From: Rhodohalobacter barkolensis
GTDB taxonomy: Bacteria > Bacteroidota > Rhodothermia > Balneolales > Balneolaceae
DNA length: 64,000 nucleotides
Assembly (NCBI RefSeq): GCF_002834295.1
Contig: NZ_PISP01000001.1
Span: 1,488,001-1,552,000, forward strand
Reading direction: 5' to 3'
The position numbers and the translations under genes are program-made. The number at the start of each line of letters is the position of its first letter. Positions within the stretch are counted from its first letter, which is position 1. Positions 56,424-64,000 of the stretch are shown one piece after another. The notes below the pieces were generated by a model that saw nothing but the letters and a program-made list of their open reading frames with translations, made no database searches and was not told where the DNA came from.

Positions 56424-57227
56424 TCACATCTGACGAAAATCAGTCGGCGATGATCCAAATTCTCTTTTGAAAAAATTACTAAAGTGAAACGGTTCCGAAA
56501 ACCCAAGTTCAAATGCAATTTCCTTAACATTTTTTGCTGAAAACTTCAGTTCTCTTCTAGCATGTATCATAATCTGTTCCACGATCAAAGACTTGGCTGT
56601 TACACCTAAAATCTCACGTACTGCCCGATTCAGATATTTTGGTGTGACATGCAACTGCTCTGCATACAGACTAACTCTGTGTATCGTCTTGTAGTTCTTG
56701 GCAATCAACTCTTTGTAATTAGCTACCAGTCGTACACCGTTTTGGCTACACTCTCCATTCAGACGGATATTGCAGCGACTGTCGCAGTAGACTAACAGTG
56801 TTTTAAACAGCGATGCTACTCCCTGCTCACGATTTGGAATAATTGATCCACTCAATTCATCAATCATCTCAGCAAGGTTATGAACCCTATCCCCAATTTT
56901 TGGGCTTAGAATTATTTTCGGTATCTTATCAAAGCCTGACAGAAGCTCTGCCTCTTTGATGCGAAGATTCTCTCTTACCCGATCCCGCATATATGATTTT
57001 GAAAACAACAAAATCCACCCTTCAAAATCGTCACCGGGTTCAACAGTAACAAAACGTGAAGGAGTTAAAAAACAGATTAAATTGGGGCATGCCTCAAACT
57101 CTTGATCATCAATTCGAATTCGTTTGAATCCATTTCGCATCCACAAAATCTGGTAGTACTCCCCGTTTGTATAATCCCTTTTCCCCAACTCAAAGGAGCG
57201 GATCACAATTTCATCCTGATTCCCCAT
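56424..57227 (-). CDS. AraC-family transcription regulator
   Basis: 267 residues. The N-terminal cupin-like sensor (about 1-140) reads YQILWMRNGFKRIRIDDQEF. The C-terminal double helix-turn-helix ends with FSAKNVKEIAFELGFSEPFHFSNFFKREFGSSPTDFR, the AraC signature. The ligand is unknown; the downstream cupin gene is the most likely target. It is preceded on the right by the largest repeat island. Confidence 0.88.
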   Translation of the reverse strand: MGNQDEIVIRSFELGKRDYTNGEYYQILWMRNGFKRIRIDDQEFEACPNLICFLTPSRFVTVEPGDDFEGWILLFSKSYMRDRVRENLRIKEAELLSGFDKIPKIILSPKIGDRVHNLAEMIDELSGSIIPNREQGVASLFKTLLVYCDSRCNIRLNGECSQNGVRLVANYKELIAKNYKTIHRVSLYAEQLHVTPKYLNRAVREILGVTAKSLIVEQIMIHARRELKFSAKNVKEIAFELGFSEPFHFSNFFKREFGSSPTDFRQM

Positions 57228-57365
57228 AACACATTACGGCTTTTTGTTTTACAATTCCTCAAAGCAGTATGTCTCTCTTAAAAAAGAATGTAGCAAAAAA
57301 GTACATTCCGTGCAGTTGCCTCTTTTAACAGCCTTCCGTTACCAGGCAACAGACCCCAAATCGCA

Positions 57366-57734
57366 GTTCGTTATTCGTCAATCAACTCCTCGTCCCGCAG
57401 CTCCTTTCAGAATCCTCGTCTGTCGAAATCCGGTGCGCTTTTGCGGCGGTTCGCCCGACGAGTTTTTTCAGGTTACAAGCGGCAGGACGCAGGCTCCCAT
57501 CTCCCTCCTCATCCCGGTCCACGGCGACGACAATCATGCAGCTCCGCTGCATAAAACGCCTTAACCCCAATTTGAATGGATTTAATCAAATTGAACGCTT
57601 AAGATGACCGCCTCTGATTTGTTTGATACTCCGAACCTACCCCTCTGATCGGCGGGGTATTTGGAATGGCCCATATTCCCCGGGTTTCGTTTCACTTCAC
57701 CCGAGGCTAATTACATTCTGCCCCGCTGGGGCAG
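57366..57734 (-). repeat. composite A-E-B-F repeat, island copy 1
   Basis: On the - strand: A at 57734-57675 (CTGCCCCAGCGGGGCAGAAT, then TTAGCCTCGGGTGAAGTGAA), E at 57660-57585, B at 57552-57505 (GCAGCGGAGCTGC, then TGTCGTCGCCG), F at 57463-57366 (CGACAGACGAGGATTCTGAA and TGACGAATAACGAACTGCGA). Confidence 0.78.
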
Positions 57735-57780
57735 AGTAAAAATCCCCCTGTCGGCCTGTCGCGGCACACTTCACAAATCA

Positions 57781-58040
57781 AAATTCGATATTCGTTATTC
57801 ATCATTCAATTCTTCTCGTCCCGGTGCTCCGCGACGGGGACAACAACCAGCAGCTCCGCTGCATATAGTTTCGAGCTCCTAAATCTGTTTAGACAAATTC
57901 AATTTGTGAGATGACCGCCTCTAATCTTTTCTATGCTCTGAACCAATCTCTCTGTTCGGCGAAATTTTGTGATAATCGCTGTATTCCCCGGGTTTCGTTT
58001 CACTTCACCCAAGGCTAATTACATTCTACCCCGTTGGGGC
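57781..58040 (-). repeat. composite A-E-B-F repeat, island copy 2
   Basis: A at 58040-57981, E at 57965-57895 (CGCCGAACAGAGAGATTGGT, then AGAGGCGGTCATCT), B at 57865-57811 (GCAGCGGAGCTGCTGGTTGT, then GAGCACCGGGACGAG), and a short F at 57811-57781. Same order as copy 1, about 0.3 kb apart. Confidence 0.78.
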
Positions 58041-58112
58041 ATTTTCGTTTCCCCGTCTGAATGCTGTAGTTGCCAGATGCAGGCTTCAAGCAACAGGCCC
58101 CATACAGTTCTG

Positions 58113-58276
58113 TGTTCGTTATTCGTAATTCAATTCTTCCGGGTCCCGGTGCTCTTTTCAGAATCCTCGTCTGTCGAATCCCAGCGCGCTTTTGCAGCGG
58201 TTCGCCTGACGAGTAGAACTCACCTCCTCGTCCCGGAGCTCCGCTCCGGCGGCGACAACCCAGCAGCTCTGCTGCC
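58113..58276 (-). repeat. B-F modules, island copy 3
   Basis: B at 58276-58224 (GCAGCAGAGCTGCTGGGTTG), F at 58213-58113 (CGACAGACGAGGATTCTGAA, shared exactly with copy 1 over 20 bases). The A and E modules are missing. Confidence 0.72.
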
Positions 58277-58356
58277 TTCAGGTTGCTGGCGGCAGGCATC
58301 ATGTTGCAGGTGAAATCAAACCCGAGCAGTGTATTCCGTAAACCGAAACCAAAATT

Positions 58357-58397
58357 CCGACGCTGACAGGATCCTCCTTGCGTCGGTAGGCTGTCAG
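58357..58397. repeat. D-family hairpin after the 997-residue gene
   Basis: CCGACGC pairs with GCGTCGG (58380-58386), and CTGACAG (58363-58369) pairs with CTGTCAG (58391-58397). The two pairings interleave, so they compete or form a pseudoknot. It starts nine bases past the stop. Confidence 0.62.
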
Positions 58398-58405
58398 GTC
58401 TTGAC

Positions 58406-61399
58406 TTACATCCTGGCAGACCGCTTACTGATGCTGAATGAACTGTTCTGCAACATTTCGGCGAGTCCGTCTCCGTCATCATCAAGATCAAGCGGATCAA
58501 CCTCCAGATCAAAATGCCACTCCCCTCCGGTGAACAGCACGGTAAGAGTTCCACCCGTTGGTAAATCACTTCCACCCTCCAGCTCATTCAGATTGTAGGA
58601 CCACTGATATACATCATCCGTTGACTCAGTTTCACTCGTTTGGTTAGCGTTCGGATCCACGCCTTCTTTCGACTCCATGGTCTCCAATTCACTGCCCACA
58701 TTTCGTCCCGTGCGTGCACTGCGCTTGCTGATGCTGTAGGATGCTGTTTCAATGCCATCCAGCACTCCATCATCATCTGAATCCTCATCGATTGGATCGA
58801 TCTCCAGATCAAAATGGATTCCGTCTCCATCACTATCCATATCTTCGTCACCGGATGGATTACGACCGGTTCTTGCGCTTCGCTTGCTGATACTAAATGA
58901 TGCAGATTTCATGAAATCCGGGAAACCGTTGGAATCAACTTTACCTCTGCGAATATCTTTCTTATCGATTCCTCGTTCTGCTTGCGCACTCGAGCTCATC
59001 TCCTGTTGGGAGTTGGTTCCAATTTCCATACAGTAAGACCCCGGCTGAATAGTATATCGCTGAACATTTGCAGATTCCGGGTCATCGCTGTCTCCATCGT
59101 TAGCCTGTCCTTCATCGAGCGGATTTTCACCGGAATTTGAGTTACTGTTGTATAGAGGATTACCACCTGATGCCACCATACCTGTCTTTACAATCACGCC
59201 CGCCGGATTTGCCAACCGGGCCATTGTGAAATCTACTCCATCATCAATTCCGTCATCATCACTGTCCATGTCACCGTCACCAATATCCGCAGCGCGCGAG
59301 GACGGTTTGTTGGATCGGCTGGAGTTGTAATCCCGAGCCGGTGCGATCTGCGCCAGATCGCTCAGTCGATTCATTTTTACCAGCAGTTTCTCTTCCATTG
59401 CCAATGCTTCCCGGCAGACGTCGGTTTCACATTTCCCCAATGATTCAACATCCTCTTTCACAATGTTTAAAATCTCTTCAATATGCGTATCGAATTCAGA
59501 GGGGTTATTCTGGGCACTTCTAACTGCACTATCGCGGTGATCAGCATTTAGTCTCACCTGCCCGCATACACCTTCATCACATCGATCCAGAACCTGCTTG
59601 ATGTTTTCAATATCGTCGCCTACAGAAGCGAGTCCCAGTTCTTTCGCCAGGTACAAGTTATGATCCGGCTGCGGGCACATATCTCCTTCACAAGAGTCTA
59701 CACTTGCCCCGGAAGTATCACCCCAGCAATATACCTCACCACTTCCATCCATGAGACTGGCTCTGGAATTATCACCCCAGCAGTACACTTCACCATCTCC
59801 GTTCTCAAGACTTGCACTGGAAGCAACTCCCCACGAATACACTTTACCCTCGTCACCACCGGCACTGGTTTTTGGAGCTAATCCCCAACTATACAGTTTC
59901 CCATTTTCATCTTGCATGATGGCTTCAGGCTCCCCTCCCCAGGCATATACTTTTCCGTCACCATCTTGTGTAATCAGCACTACCTGTTGTCCGGCATCAT
60001 CTCCCTGGTCATTGCCACCATCTGCAGCACTGGATGTAGGCTTGTTCGACCGGGCTGCATTGTAATCCTGCGCGGCGACAGCTCTGCCTGACTGAACCAG
60101 ACTCATAAGAACATTCATGTGTTCCAGAAGCTGCACCTCTTTAGTTAAAACTTCTCTACACACATCCGACTCACACTTTTGGAGAGACGCCACATCCTCC
60201 GTCACGATGCTGTGAATATCTTCTATTCCTTGATCCTGTGATATTTGTCTCTGTCTCACTTGTCGATATTTATCTACTCTCCCATCCGCATTCTGTCGTA
60301 CCTGAGTACAGACTTCATCCTCGCAGCGATCCAATACTTCAATAATCTCATCTATAAAACTGTCAACCGCGGTGAGTCCCTCACCTTTTATAATCACAAC
60401 ATCATCCAGAGCTGCTTCTGATCTCGGCTTATTGGATCGGCTGGAGTTATAATCCTTCGCACGACTACCATCGGGTGTACAACGGATATCACCATCATCG
60501 CAATCACCCCCGCCATCATTGGCAATACTTCCGCCGGGTTTATTGGACCGGCTGGAATTGTAATCCTGGCCGGGCGCAGCCGGTGCACTGGATCCGCCAA
60601 AGCTTATTTTAATTCCGGCATTGGCAAAAAAGTTCGTTTTTGGAGCCTTTTCGGTTCGCTGGACCAACGGAGCCTGCTCAAACTGTGAGTACATCTCAAA
60701 AACGTTATCCACCTGCATCACACGCGATAAGTCTCTTTCAGTGTAGGTAATTTCTCGATCTGACAGATGGTGCTGAATTCCCGTCTTGATATTAAAACTA
60801 AACCGATCACTAAACCCTGGCTTAAATTCAAACTGCATCTGTGGGCGGATTGCAGTTGTCCAACCGCCACTATCCTCACCCTCCATCTCGGCTAAAACAA
60901 TGTCACTATCAATCCCGGAGCTCTCCAGCTCACCGGTTGTATCATTGAACCGGACTGATTGTGAAGGTGCTTCCTGATTGCTCATTGCCAAATCGAGACC
61001 CAGGTTCATACTTACAAAACGACTCAGGCTCTGTTCAAACCGAGGGCCGAAATTGATGTAAAACGCTTCCCACTGATTTTCACTCGCTTCGGATACCGTA
61101 AACTGCTCATATCCGGTTCTATATTGATCAGCACTGAAACCGGAATCAAACGAATAGATGCCGGCATTGAGCCCCACTCCCCATCTCCCCGGCATGTAAC
61201 TTAATCCGAGTTCCGGCTGAAAGGCTGTATTTGTTGTGGAATTACCGATTAATCCTCCACCGGCATTCAACTCAATCGAAAACGGCCGGGATGATTGCTG
61301 TGCATGAGAAAGGTTTGTAATAAGACCTAATATTGAAATGAGGAAAATAGAAAAGGAAAGCTTTTGAAAAACAAATTTGTAACGATGATCCATAGACAT
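58406..61399 (-). CDS. secreted repeat protein: barrel-like N-terminus plus four repeat families
   Basis: 997 residues; signal peptide to about residue 33 (LISILGLITNLSHA-Q). 36-268 alternates like an outer-membrane barrel (NAGGGLIGNS to ANAGIKISFGG). Then come four motifs DYN(S/A)(S/A)RSNKP at 279, 316, 445 and 690. Two equal-length cysteine modules have Cys359/364/409/414 and Cys607/612/657/662, the same 5-45-5 spacing. Five tandem 18-residue units (V/L)Y(A/S/C)WG start at 483, 501, 519, 537 and 555. Asp-rich, calcium-binding-like stretches alternate with SISKRSARTGRN at 836 and 889 and a cut copy, SISKRSARM, at the end. I do not recognise the family. A surface or adhesion role is plausible. 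The abrupt end next to the repeat island suggests loss of a longer C-terminus. Confidence 0.8.
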   Translation of the reverse strand: MSMDHRYKFVFQKLSFSIFLISILGLITNLSHAQQSSRPFSIELNAGGGLIGNSTTNTAFQPELGLSYMPGRWGVGLNAGIYSFDSGFSADQYRTGYEQFTVSEASENQWEAFYINFGPRFEQSLSRFVSMNLGLDLAMSNQEAPSQSVRFNDTTGELESSGIDSDIVLAEMEGEDSGGWTTAIRPQMQFEFKPGFSDRFSFNIKTGIQHHLSDREITYTERDLSRVMQVDNVFEMYSQFEQAPLVQRTEKAPKTNFFANAGIKISFGGSSAPAAPGQDYNSSRSNKPGGSIANDGGGDCDDGDIRCTPDGSRAKDYNSSRSNKPRSEAALDDVVIIKGEGLTAVDSFIDEIIEVLDRCEDEVCTQVRQNADGRVDKYRQVRQRQISQDQGIEDIHSIVTEDVASLQKCESDVCREVLTKEVQLLEHMNVLMSLVQSGRAVAAQDYNAARSNKPTSSAADGGNDQGDDAGQQVVLITQDGDGKVYAWGGEPEAIMQDENGKLYSWGLAPKTSAGGDEGKVYSWGVASSASLENGDGEVYCWGDNSRASLMDGSGEVYCWGDTSGASVDSCEGDMCPQPDHNLYLAKELGLASVGDDIENIKQVLDRCDEGVCGQVRLNADHRDSAVRSAQNNPSEFDTHIEEILNIVKEDVESLGKCETDVCREALAMEEKLLVKMNRLSDLAQIAPARDYNSSRSNKPSSRAADIGDGDMDSDDDGIDDGVDFTMARLANPAGVIVKTGMVASGGNPLYNSNSNSGENPLDEGQANDGDSDDPESANVQRYTIQPGSYCMEIGTNSQQEMSSSAQAERGIDKKDIRRGKVDSNGFPDFMKSASFSISKRSARTGRNPSGDEDMDSDGDGIHFDLEIDPIDEDSDDDGVLDGIETASYSISKRSARTGRNVGSELETMESKEGVDPNANQTSETESTDDVYQWSYNLNELEGGSDLPTGGTLTVLFTGGEWHFDLEVDPLDLDDDGDGLAEMLQNSSFSISKRSARM
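59684..59953 (-). repeat. 54-base coding tandem repeat, five units
   Basis: Encodes the five 18-residue VYxWG units exactly in register inside the 997-residue gene. Such repeats vary in number by slippage or recombination. Confidence 0.8.
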
Positions 61400-61693
61400 G
61401 TTGTTTTTTAAGGGTAAACATCCAGCATCAAAACTGAACTGTAGGAATAAAACACAATAAGTCTATAAATACAATTATACCTACGTAATTAACCCTCTTG
61501 AAAATATTGACTCCCATTGAATTACCTTAATAAATAAGATGACCAACTATTTTTATGTGCAAAGTGTAAATGTTAGAATCATGTAATTGAGATGGGGTAA
61601 TCCTGAAATCCAACTTACGGAGATAATTCACTGAGAATTGTTCTCAATTCGTTATTGTTTAATCGTTAAATCAACTTTTAGTGGTAACTCAAT
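61400..61693. other. 294-base AT-rich divergent promoter region
   Basis: Lies between the divergent 997-residue and CIA30 genes. No repeat module or gene is seen; promoters for both are expected here. Confidence 0.5.
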
Positions 61694-62215
61694 ATGTATA
61701 TAAAGCCTGTAGTAATAACCGATTTTACCAATTTAGCGAACCAAAAATGGGAAATTATAAATGATGATGTGATGGGAGGCCAATCCGAAAGTCAGTTTCA
61801 GATTAATAAAGATGGAAATGCTGTTTTTCTAGGGCACATCTCGCTAAAAAACAGTGGCGGATTTGCATCAGTTCGAAATCATGAGCCGTTAAATTTAAGT
61901 GGATTTAACACTATAAGATTGACAGTTAAGGGGGATGGCAACCAATACAGCTTCAGATTAAAACCCAATACAGAAAATCCGGCTGCTAATTTTTGGTACG
62001 AAGATAGATTTCAAACCAAGAATGGCGAGTGGATTGAAATAGAACTTGCATTAAAAGACTTTGAACCTACTTACAGGGGAAGAAAACCTCAAAATGCCGC
62101 GACGTTGGATGTGGAAAATATTGAACAGTTTGGTTTCTTGATCAGTGACAAACAAAAAGGGGAATTCCGGCTTGAAATCAATAAAATTGAAGCCTTACCG
62201 GATTCCCACTCTTAA
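61694..62215 (+). CDS. CIA30-family protein
   Basis: 173 residues. The CIA30 pattern is clear: NQKWEIINDDVMGGQSES near 23-40, GFASVRNHEPLNLSGFNTI, and QFGFLISDKQKGEFRLEI at the end. In mitochondria CIA30 helps assemble complex I; bacterial members are galactose-binding-like beta sandwiches of unknown role. No signal peptide, so probably cytoplasmic. It converges with the outer-membrane protein gene, with six bases between stops. Confidence 0.88.
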   Translation: MYIKPVVITDFTNLANQKWEIINDDVMGGQSESQFQINKDGNAVFLGHISLKNSGGFASVRNHEPLNLSGFNTIRLTVKGDGNQYSFRLKPNTENPAANFWYEDRFQTKNGEWIEIELALKDFEPTYRGRKPQNAATLDVENIEQFGFLISDKQKGEFRLEINKIEALPDSHS

Positions 62216-62221
62216 CCATTT

Positions 62222-63781
62222 TTAGTATAAATTAAATCTCACCGTTGCAAGCACTTGCCAGCGGTCTACATTTCTGGATGCATTTTCTGACTGAAAATTA
62301 AATGCAGGCGGTTCATCCGGAAGGGCTGAATAATCATATTCTGCATAATCGTAAACGGATGATACCTCATCCCATGCTTTATATTGACCTGCAAACTCAA
62401 ATTGAACACCGGGTGAAATTGCAATTCCTGTTCCAAAAGAAAAGATACTGCGGTCATCGGTACCGTTTTCAAATTTACTTGGCAAATAGCTGTAACCGCC
62501 ACGTAAAGTTAATCCATCATTAATCTGATATTGAACCCCTCCTCTAAGATTCCAAACCGATCTGAAGTTATTCTCGATAAACTCATTTTCTACAATTTCA
62601 TCTTCAAAAAGGTTACCGTCATTGAAATCTACTCGGGTACCGGCGTAGTTTACATACTCAGCAGCAGTCGAGATTGTAATTCCATTCAGATCATTCAGTG
62701 AAAAACCGATCGAGGTTCTTGAGGGCATCTCTATATTGTAGACAAACTCACTGTTTAGCTCATCCTCAAAGACTACACTGTTGTCAAACGTGGTTTGAAT
62801 ATTCGCATCAAAGATCTCCTCAACTTCCATACGGGTTCCCATTGTATAACTTGCACCTATGTTGAGAATCTCGTTCAAGCGATATATTGCACCTGCTCGA
62901 AGTTTTAATCCTGTATAATTACTTCTGATTTGATCTTGAAGGAGGATATTATCAATATCACTATCTCCTGTACCATCATCATTCGTATCGATAAAATCAC
63001 TATTGTAGTCATTAAAATTATCCACTTCCTGGAAGAGGCGATCATACTTGTAACGTCCGTTCAAAACCCCCAGACTTACTCCAACCATCAAATCTTCCTG
63101 AAATTCAGTCGCTGCAAAGAAACTGTACTCACCGCCATAACCACTTTCAAAAATTTCTCCCTGCTGTCGAATACCTAAATAGTCACCCCATTCAGGAAAT
63201 CCGATTCTAAAGATCGACTCATCCCAATCTTCAAACTCATCACCGTAGTCGATAGCAAAAGTGTTAAAAGCGATGTCGGCATAAGTTGAACCGGGAGACT
63301 TAAATTGATCTGTAATGGAAGTCTGTTCATTGCGCCCCCTGAAGCCAAGAGCCCTGTTAAATACCGAATGTTGATTGTAGCCGGCCCCAACTACAAGACT
63401 TCCTTGCTGGGTAGGAAACGAGTAGACAAAACCTGCGCTCGACAAATTAAACTGATTGTCACTTAACGATTGCGAACTGTTTACAAATTGTGCTGATTCA
63501 TCAACAGTGGTATAAGCCAGTCCAAACTGGCCAAAACTTTGATTGTACAGCGCTGCAGAAGCCGGGTTATCTAAAAAAGATCCGAAGCCGCCTGCATATG
63601 CCGTCCCCGGCATTACAATTGTGACAGGATCCATTGCAATCCCCTGATCGCTAAACATATTTGCCTGGTTACTGTACAGCAGAGAATTTAATGAATTTGT
63701 TGATTGCCCGATCGACGTATTTAATCCGGTTACAAGCAGTAAAACCCCTACTATCGTCAGTGATTTTATAATTTTTTGCAT
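62222..63781 (-). CDS. OmpP1/FadL-like outer-membrane barrel
   Basis: 519 residues from MQKIIKS (the frame is open nine codons further). Signal peptide with LTIVGVLLLVTGLNTSIGQ. PVTIVMPGTAYAGGFGSFLDNPASAAL is the FadL-like N-terminal hatch with the NPA motif. Alternating beta strands follow to a final VLATVRFNLY, ending in an aromatic residue as outer-membrane proteins do. Likely a hydrophobic-substrate channel. It has its own upstream region, just past the terminator of the next gene. Confidence 0.83.
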   Translation of the reverse strand: MQKIIKSLTIVGVLLLVTGLNTSIGQSTNSLNSLLYSNQANMFSDQGIAMDPVTIVMPGTAYAGGFGSFLDNPASAALYNQSFGQFGLAYTTVDESAQFVNSSQSLSDNQFNLSSAGFVYSFPTQQGSLVVGAGYNQHSVFNRALGFRGRNEQTSITDQFKSPGSTYADIAFNTFAIDYGDEFEDWDESIFRIGFPEWGDYLGIRQQGEIFESGYGGEYSFFAATEFQEDLMVGVSLGVLNGRYKYDRLFQEVDNFNDYNSDFIDTNDDGTGDSDIDNILLQDQIRSNYTGLKLRAGAIYRLNEILNIGASYTMGTRMEVEEIFDANIQTTFDNSVVFEDELNSEFVYNIEMPSRTSIGFSLNDLNGITISTAAEYVNYAGTRVDFNDGNLFEDEIVENEFIENNFRSVWNLRGGVQYQINDGLTLRGGYSYLPSKFENGTDDRSIFSFGTGIAISPGVQFEFAGQYKAWDEVSSVYDYAEYDYSALPDEPPAFNFQSENASRNVDRWQVLATVRFNLY

Positions 63782-63823
63782 ACTTCTCCTATAGATCTTG
63801 AATATCAAAATGAAGGTAAAAAA

Positions 63824-63846
63824 AGCCGAATGCAGAACATTCGGCT
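63824..63846 (-). terminator. terminator of the Ser/Arg-rich gene
   Basis: Stem AGCCGAATG / CATTCGGCT with a five-base loop, followed on the - strand by seven T, six bases past the stop. Confidence 0.85.
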
Positions 63847-63851
63847 CTCAA

Positions 63852-64000
63852 TCAATTATTTCTATTGTTTGAAGATGATGAAGATCGACTTCTTGATGAT
63901 GACCCACTGCTGCTGGATCGATTACTTGATGATCGTTTAACAGCTGAACGATTTGAACTGCTGCTTCTGGTACGATTTACACTTGAAGAGGATGACCTAC
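63852..64000 (-). CDS. C-terminus of a Ser/Arg/Asn-rich protein, 5' end outside window
   Basis: The last 49 codons before a TGA at 63852-63854 encode almost only Ser, Arg, Asn, Lys and Val: RSSSSSVNRTRSSSSNRSAV, then KRSSSNRSSSSG and SSSRSRSSSSSNNRNN. Low complexity and strongly basic. The frame is supported by the terminator six bases downstream. Its RSN/NRS content recalls the RSNKP motifs of the 997-residue protein nearby. The family cannot be told from the fragment. Confidence 0.68.
   Translation of the reverse strand, partial: RSSSSSVNRTRSSSSNRSAVKRSSSNRSSSSGSSSRSRSSSSSNNRNN

Larger units (their letters stand above)
57228..58405. other. 1178-base repeat island between AraC and the 997-residue protein
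   Basis: Two complete composite repeats in tandem on the - strand, an extra B-F pair and one D hairpin fill most of it. Several frames of 60 to 190 codons cross it, but they change frame between repeat copies and match no family. No gene is supported. Confidence 0.75.

Noticed and set aside
57366-58276. Repeat island read as a CRISPR array
   Set aside because: Units are long, modular and without uniform spacers; no cas genes.
58015-58587. 190-codon - strand frame across the repeat island and the end of the 997-residue gene
   Set aside because: Built from repeat modules in a frame not kept between copies.

Overview
The window looks like a chromosomal segment of a Bacteroidota-type bacterium, most likely the Balneolota/Balneolaceae (Gracilimonas, Rhodohalobacter and relatives). 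That placement is inference. It rests on the parA-parB-DUF5683 order, moderate GC, mostly weak ribosome binding sites, a single-chain cobalamin MetH, a Bacteroidota-style BadF/BadG sugar kinase, and families of short GC-rich intergenic repeats. I see no rRNA, tRNA, CRISPR array, transposase or prophage genes.

Layout. 1-4.1 kb is part of a phenylacetate (paa) pathway cluster: paaD, paaG, paaH and paaI on the + strand. It is flanked on the left by a partial four-helix-bundle gene and split by a VapBC-type toxin-antitoxin pair on the opposite strand. 4.1-12.7 kb holds a SpoIIE-type phosphatase, transketolase, an EamA transporter, a TPR protein, a LOG protein and the chromosome partitioning genes parA/parB. 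12.7-29.3 kb is mostly housekeeping: ECF sigma and anti-sigma, uvrC, a pseudouridine synthase, rmuC, grpE-dnaJ, rsmI-lnt, a phosphohexomutase, a cyclophilin, an HtrA protease and recO. 29.4-36.1 kb carries an RND/MMPL exporter, an aldo-keto reductase, a two-gene membrane module and an MFS carrier.

36.1-37.0 kb is the first repeat-rich intergenic island. 37-44 kb has tatD, a PemK/MazF-like toxin gene broken by a nonsense codon, a sugar kinase, and divergent metF and metH. 44.1-51.1 kb is a complete arsenic resistance cluster on the - strand (acr3, arsA, arsD, a DinB-like gene, arsC, arsR, arsM). Four of its intergenic spaces contain repeats, and two identical palindromes sit upstream of arsD and arsM as likely ArsR operators. 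51.2-57.2 kb has an MscS channel, a class C serine hydrolase, a SatD/DUF3307-like pair behind three copies of one operator, a cupin and an AraC regulator. 57.2-58.4 kb is the largest repeat island. It abuts a 997-residue secreted protein with a barrel-like N-terminus and several internal repeat families. A CIA30 protein, a FadL-like outer-membrane protein and the end of a Ser/Arg-rich protein close the window.

How the parts work together. The ars genes form one pathway: reduction (ArsC), efflux (Acr3 energised by ArsA and fed by ArsD), methylation (ArsM) and sensing (ArsR). Gaps of 300 bases or more between genes are described as entries. The least explained material is the modular repeat system, the 997-residue repeat protein, the ArsD fusion with a decayed AhpD-like domain, the triple palindrome before satD, and a minus-strand terminator with no gene in front of it.
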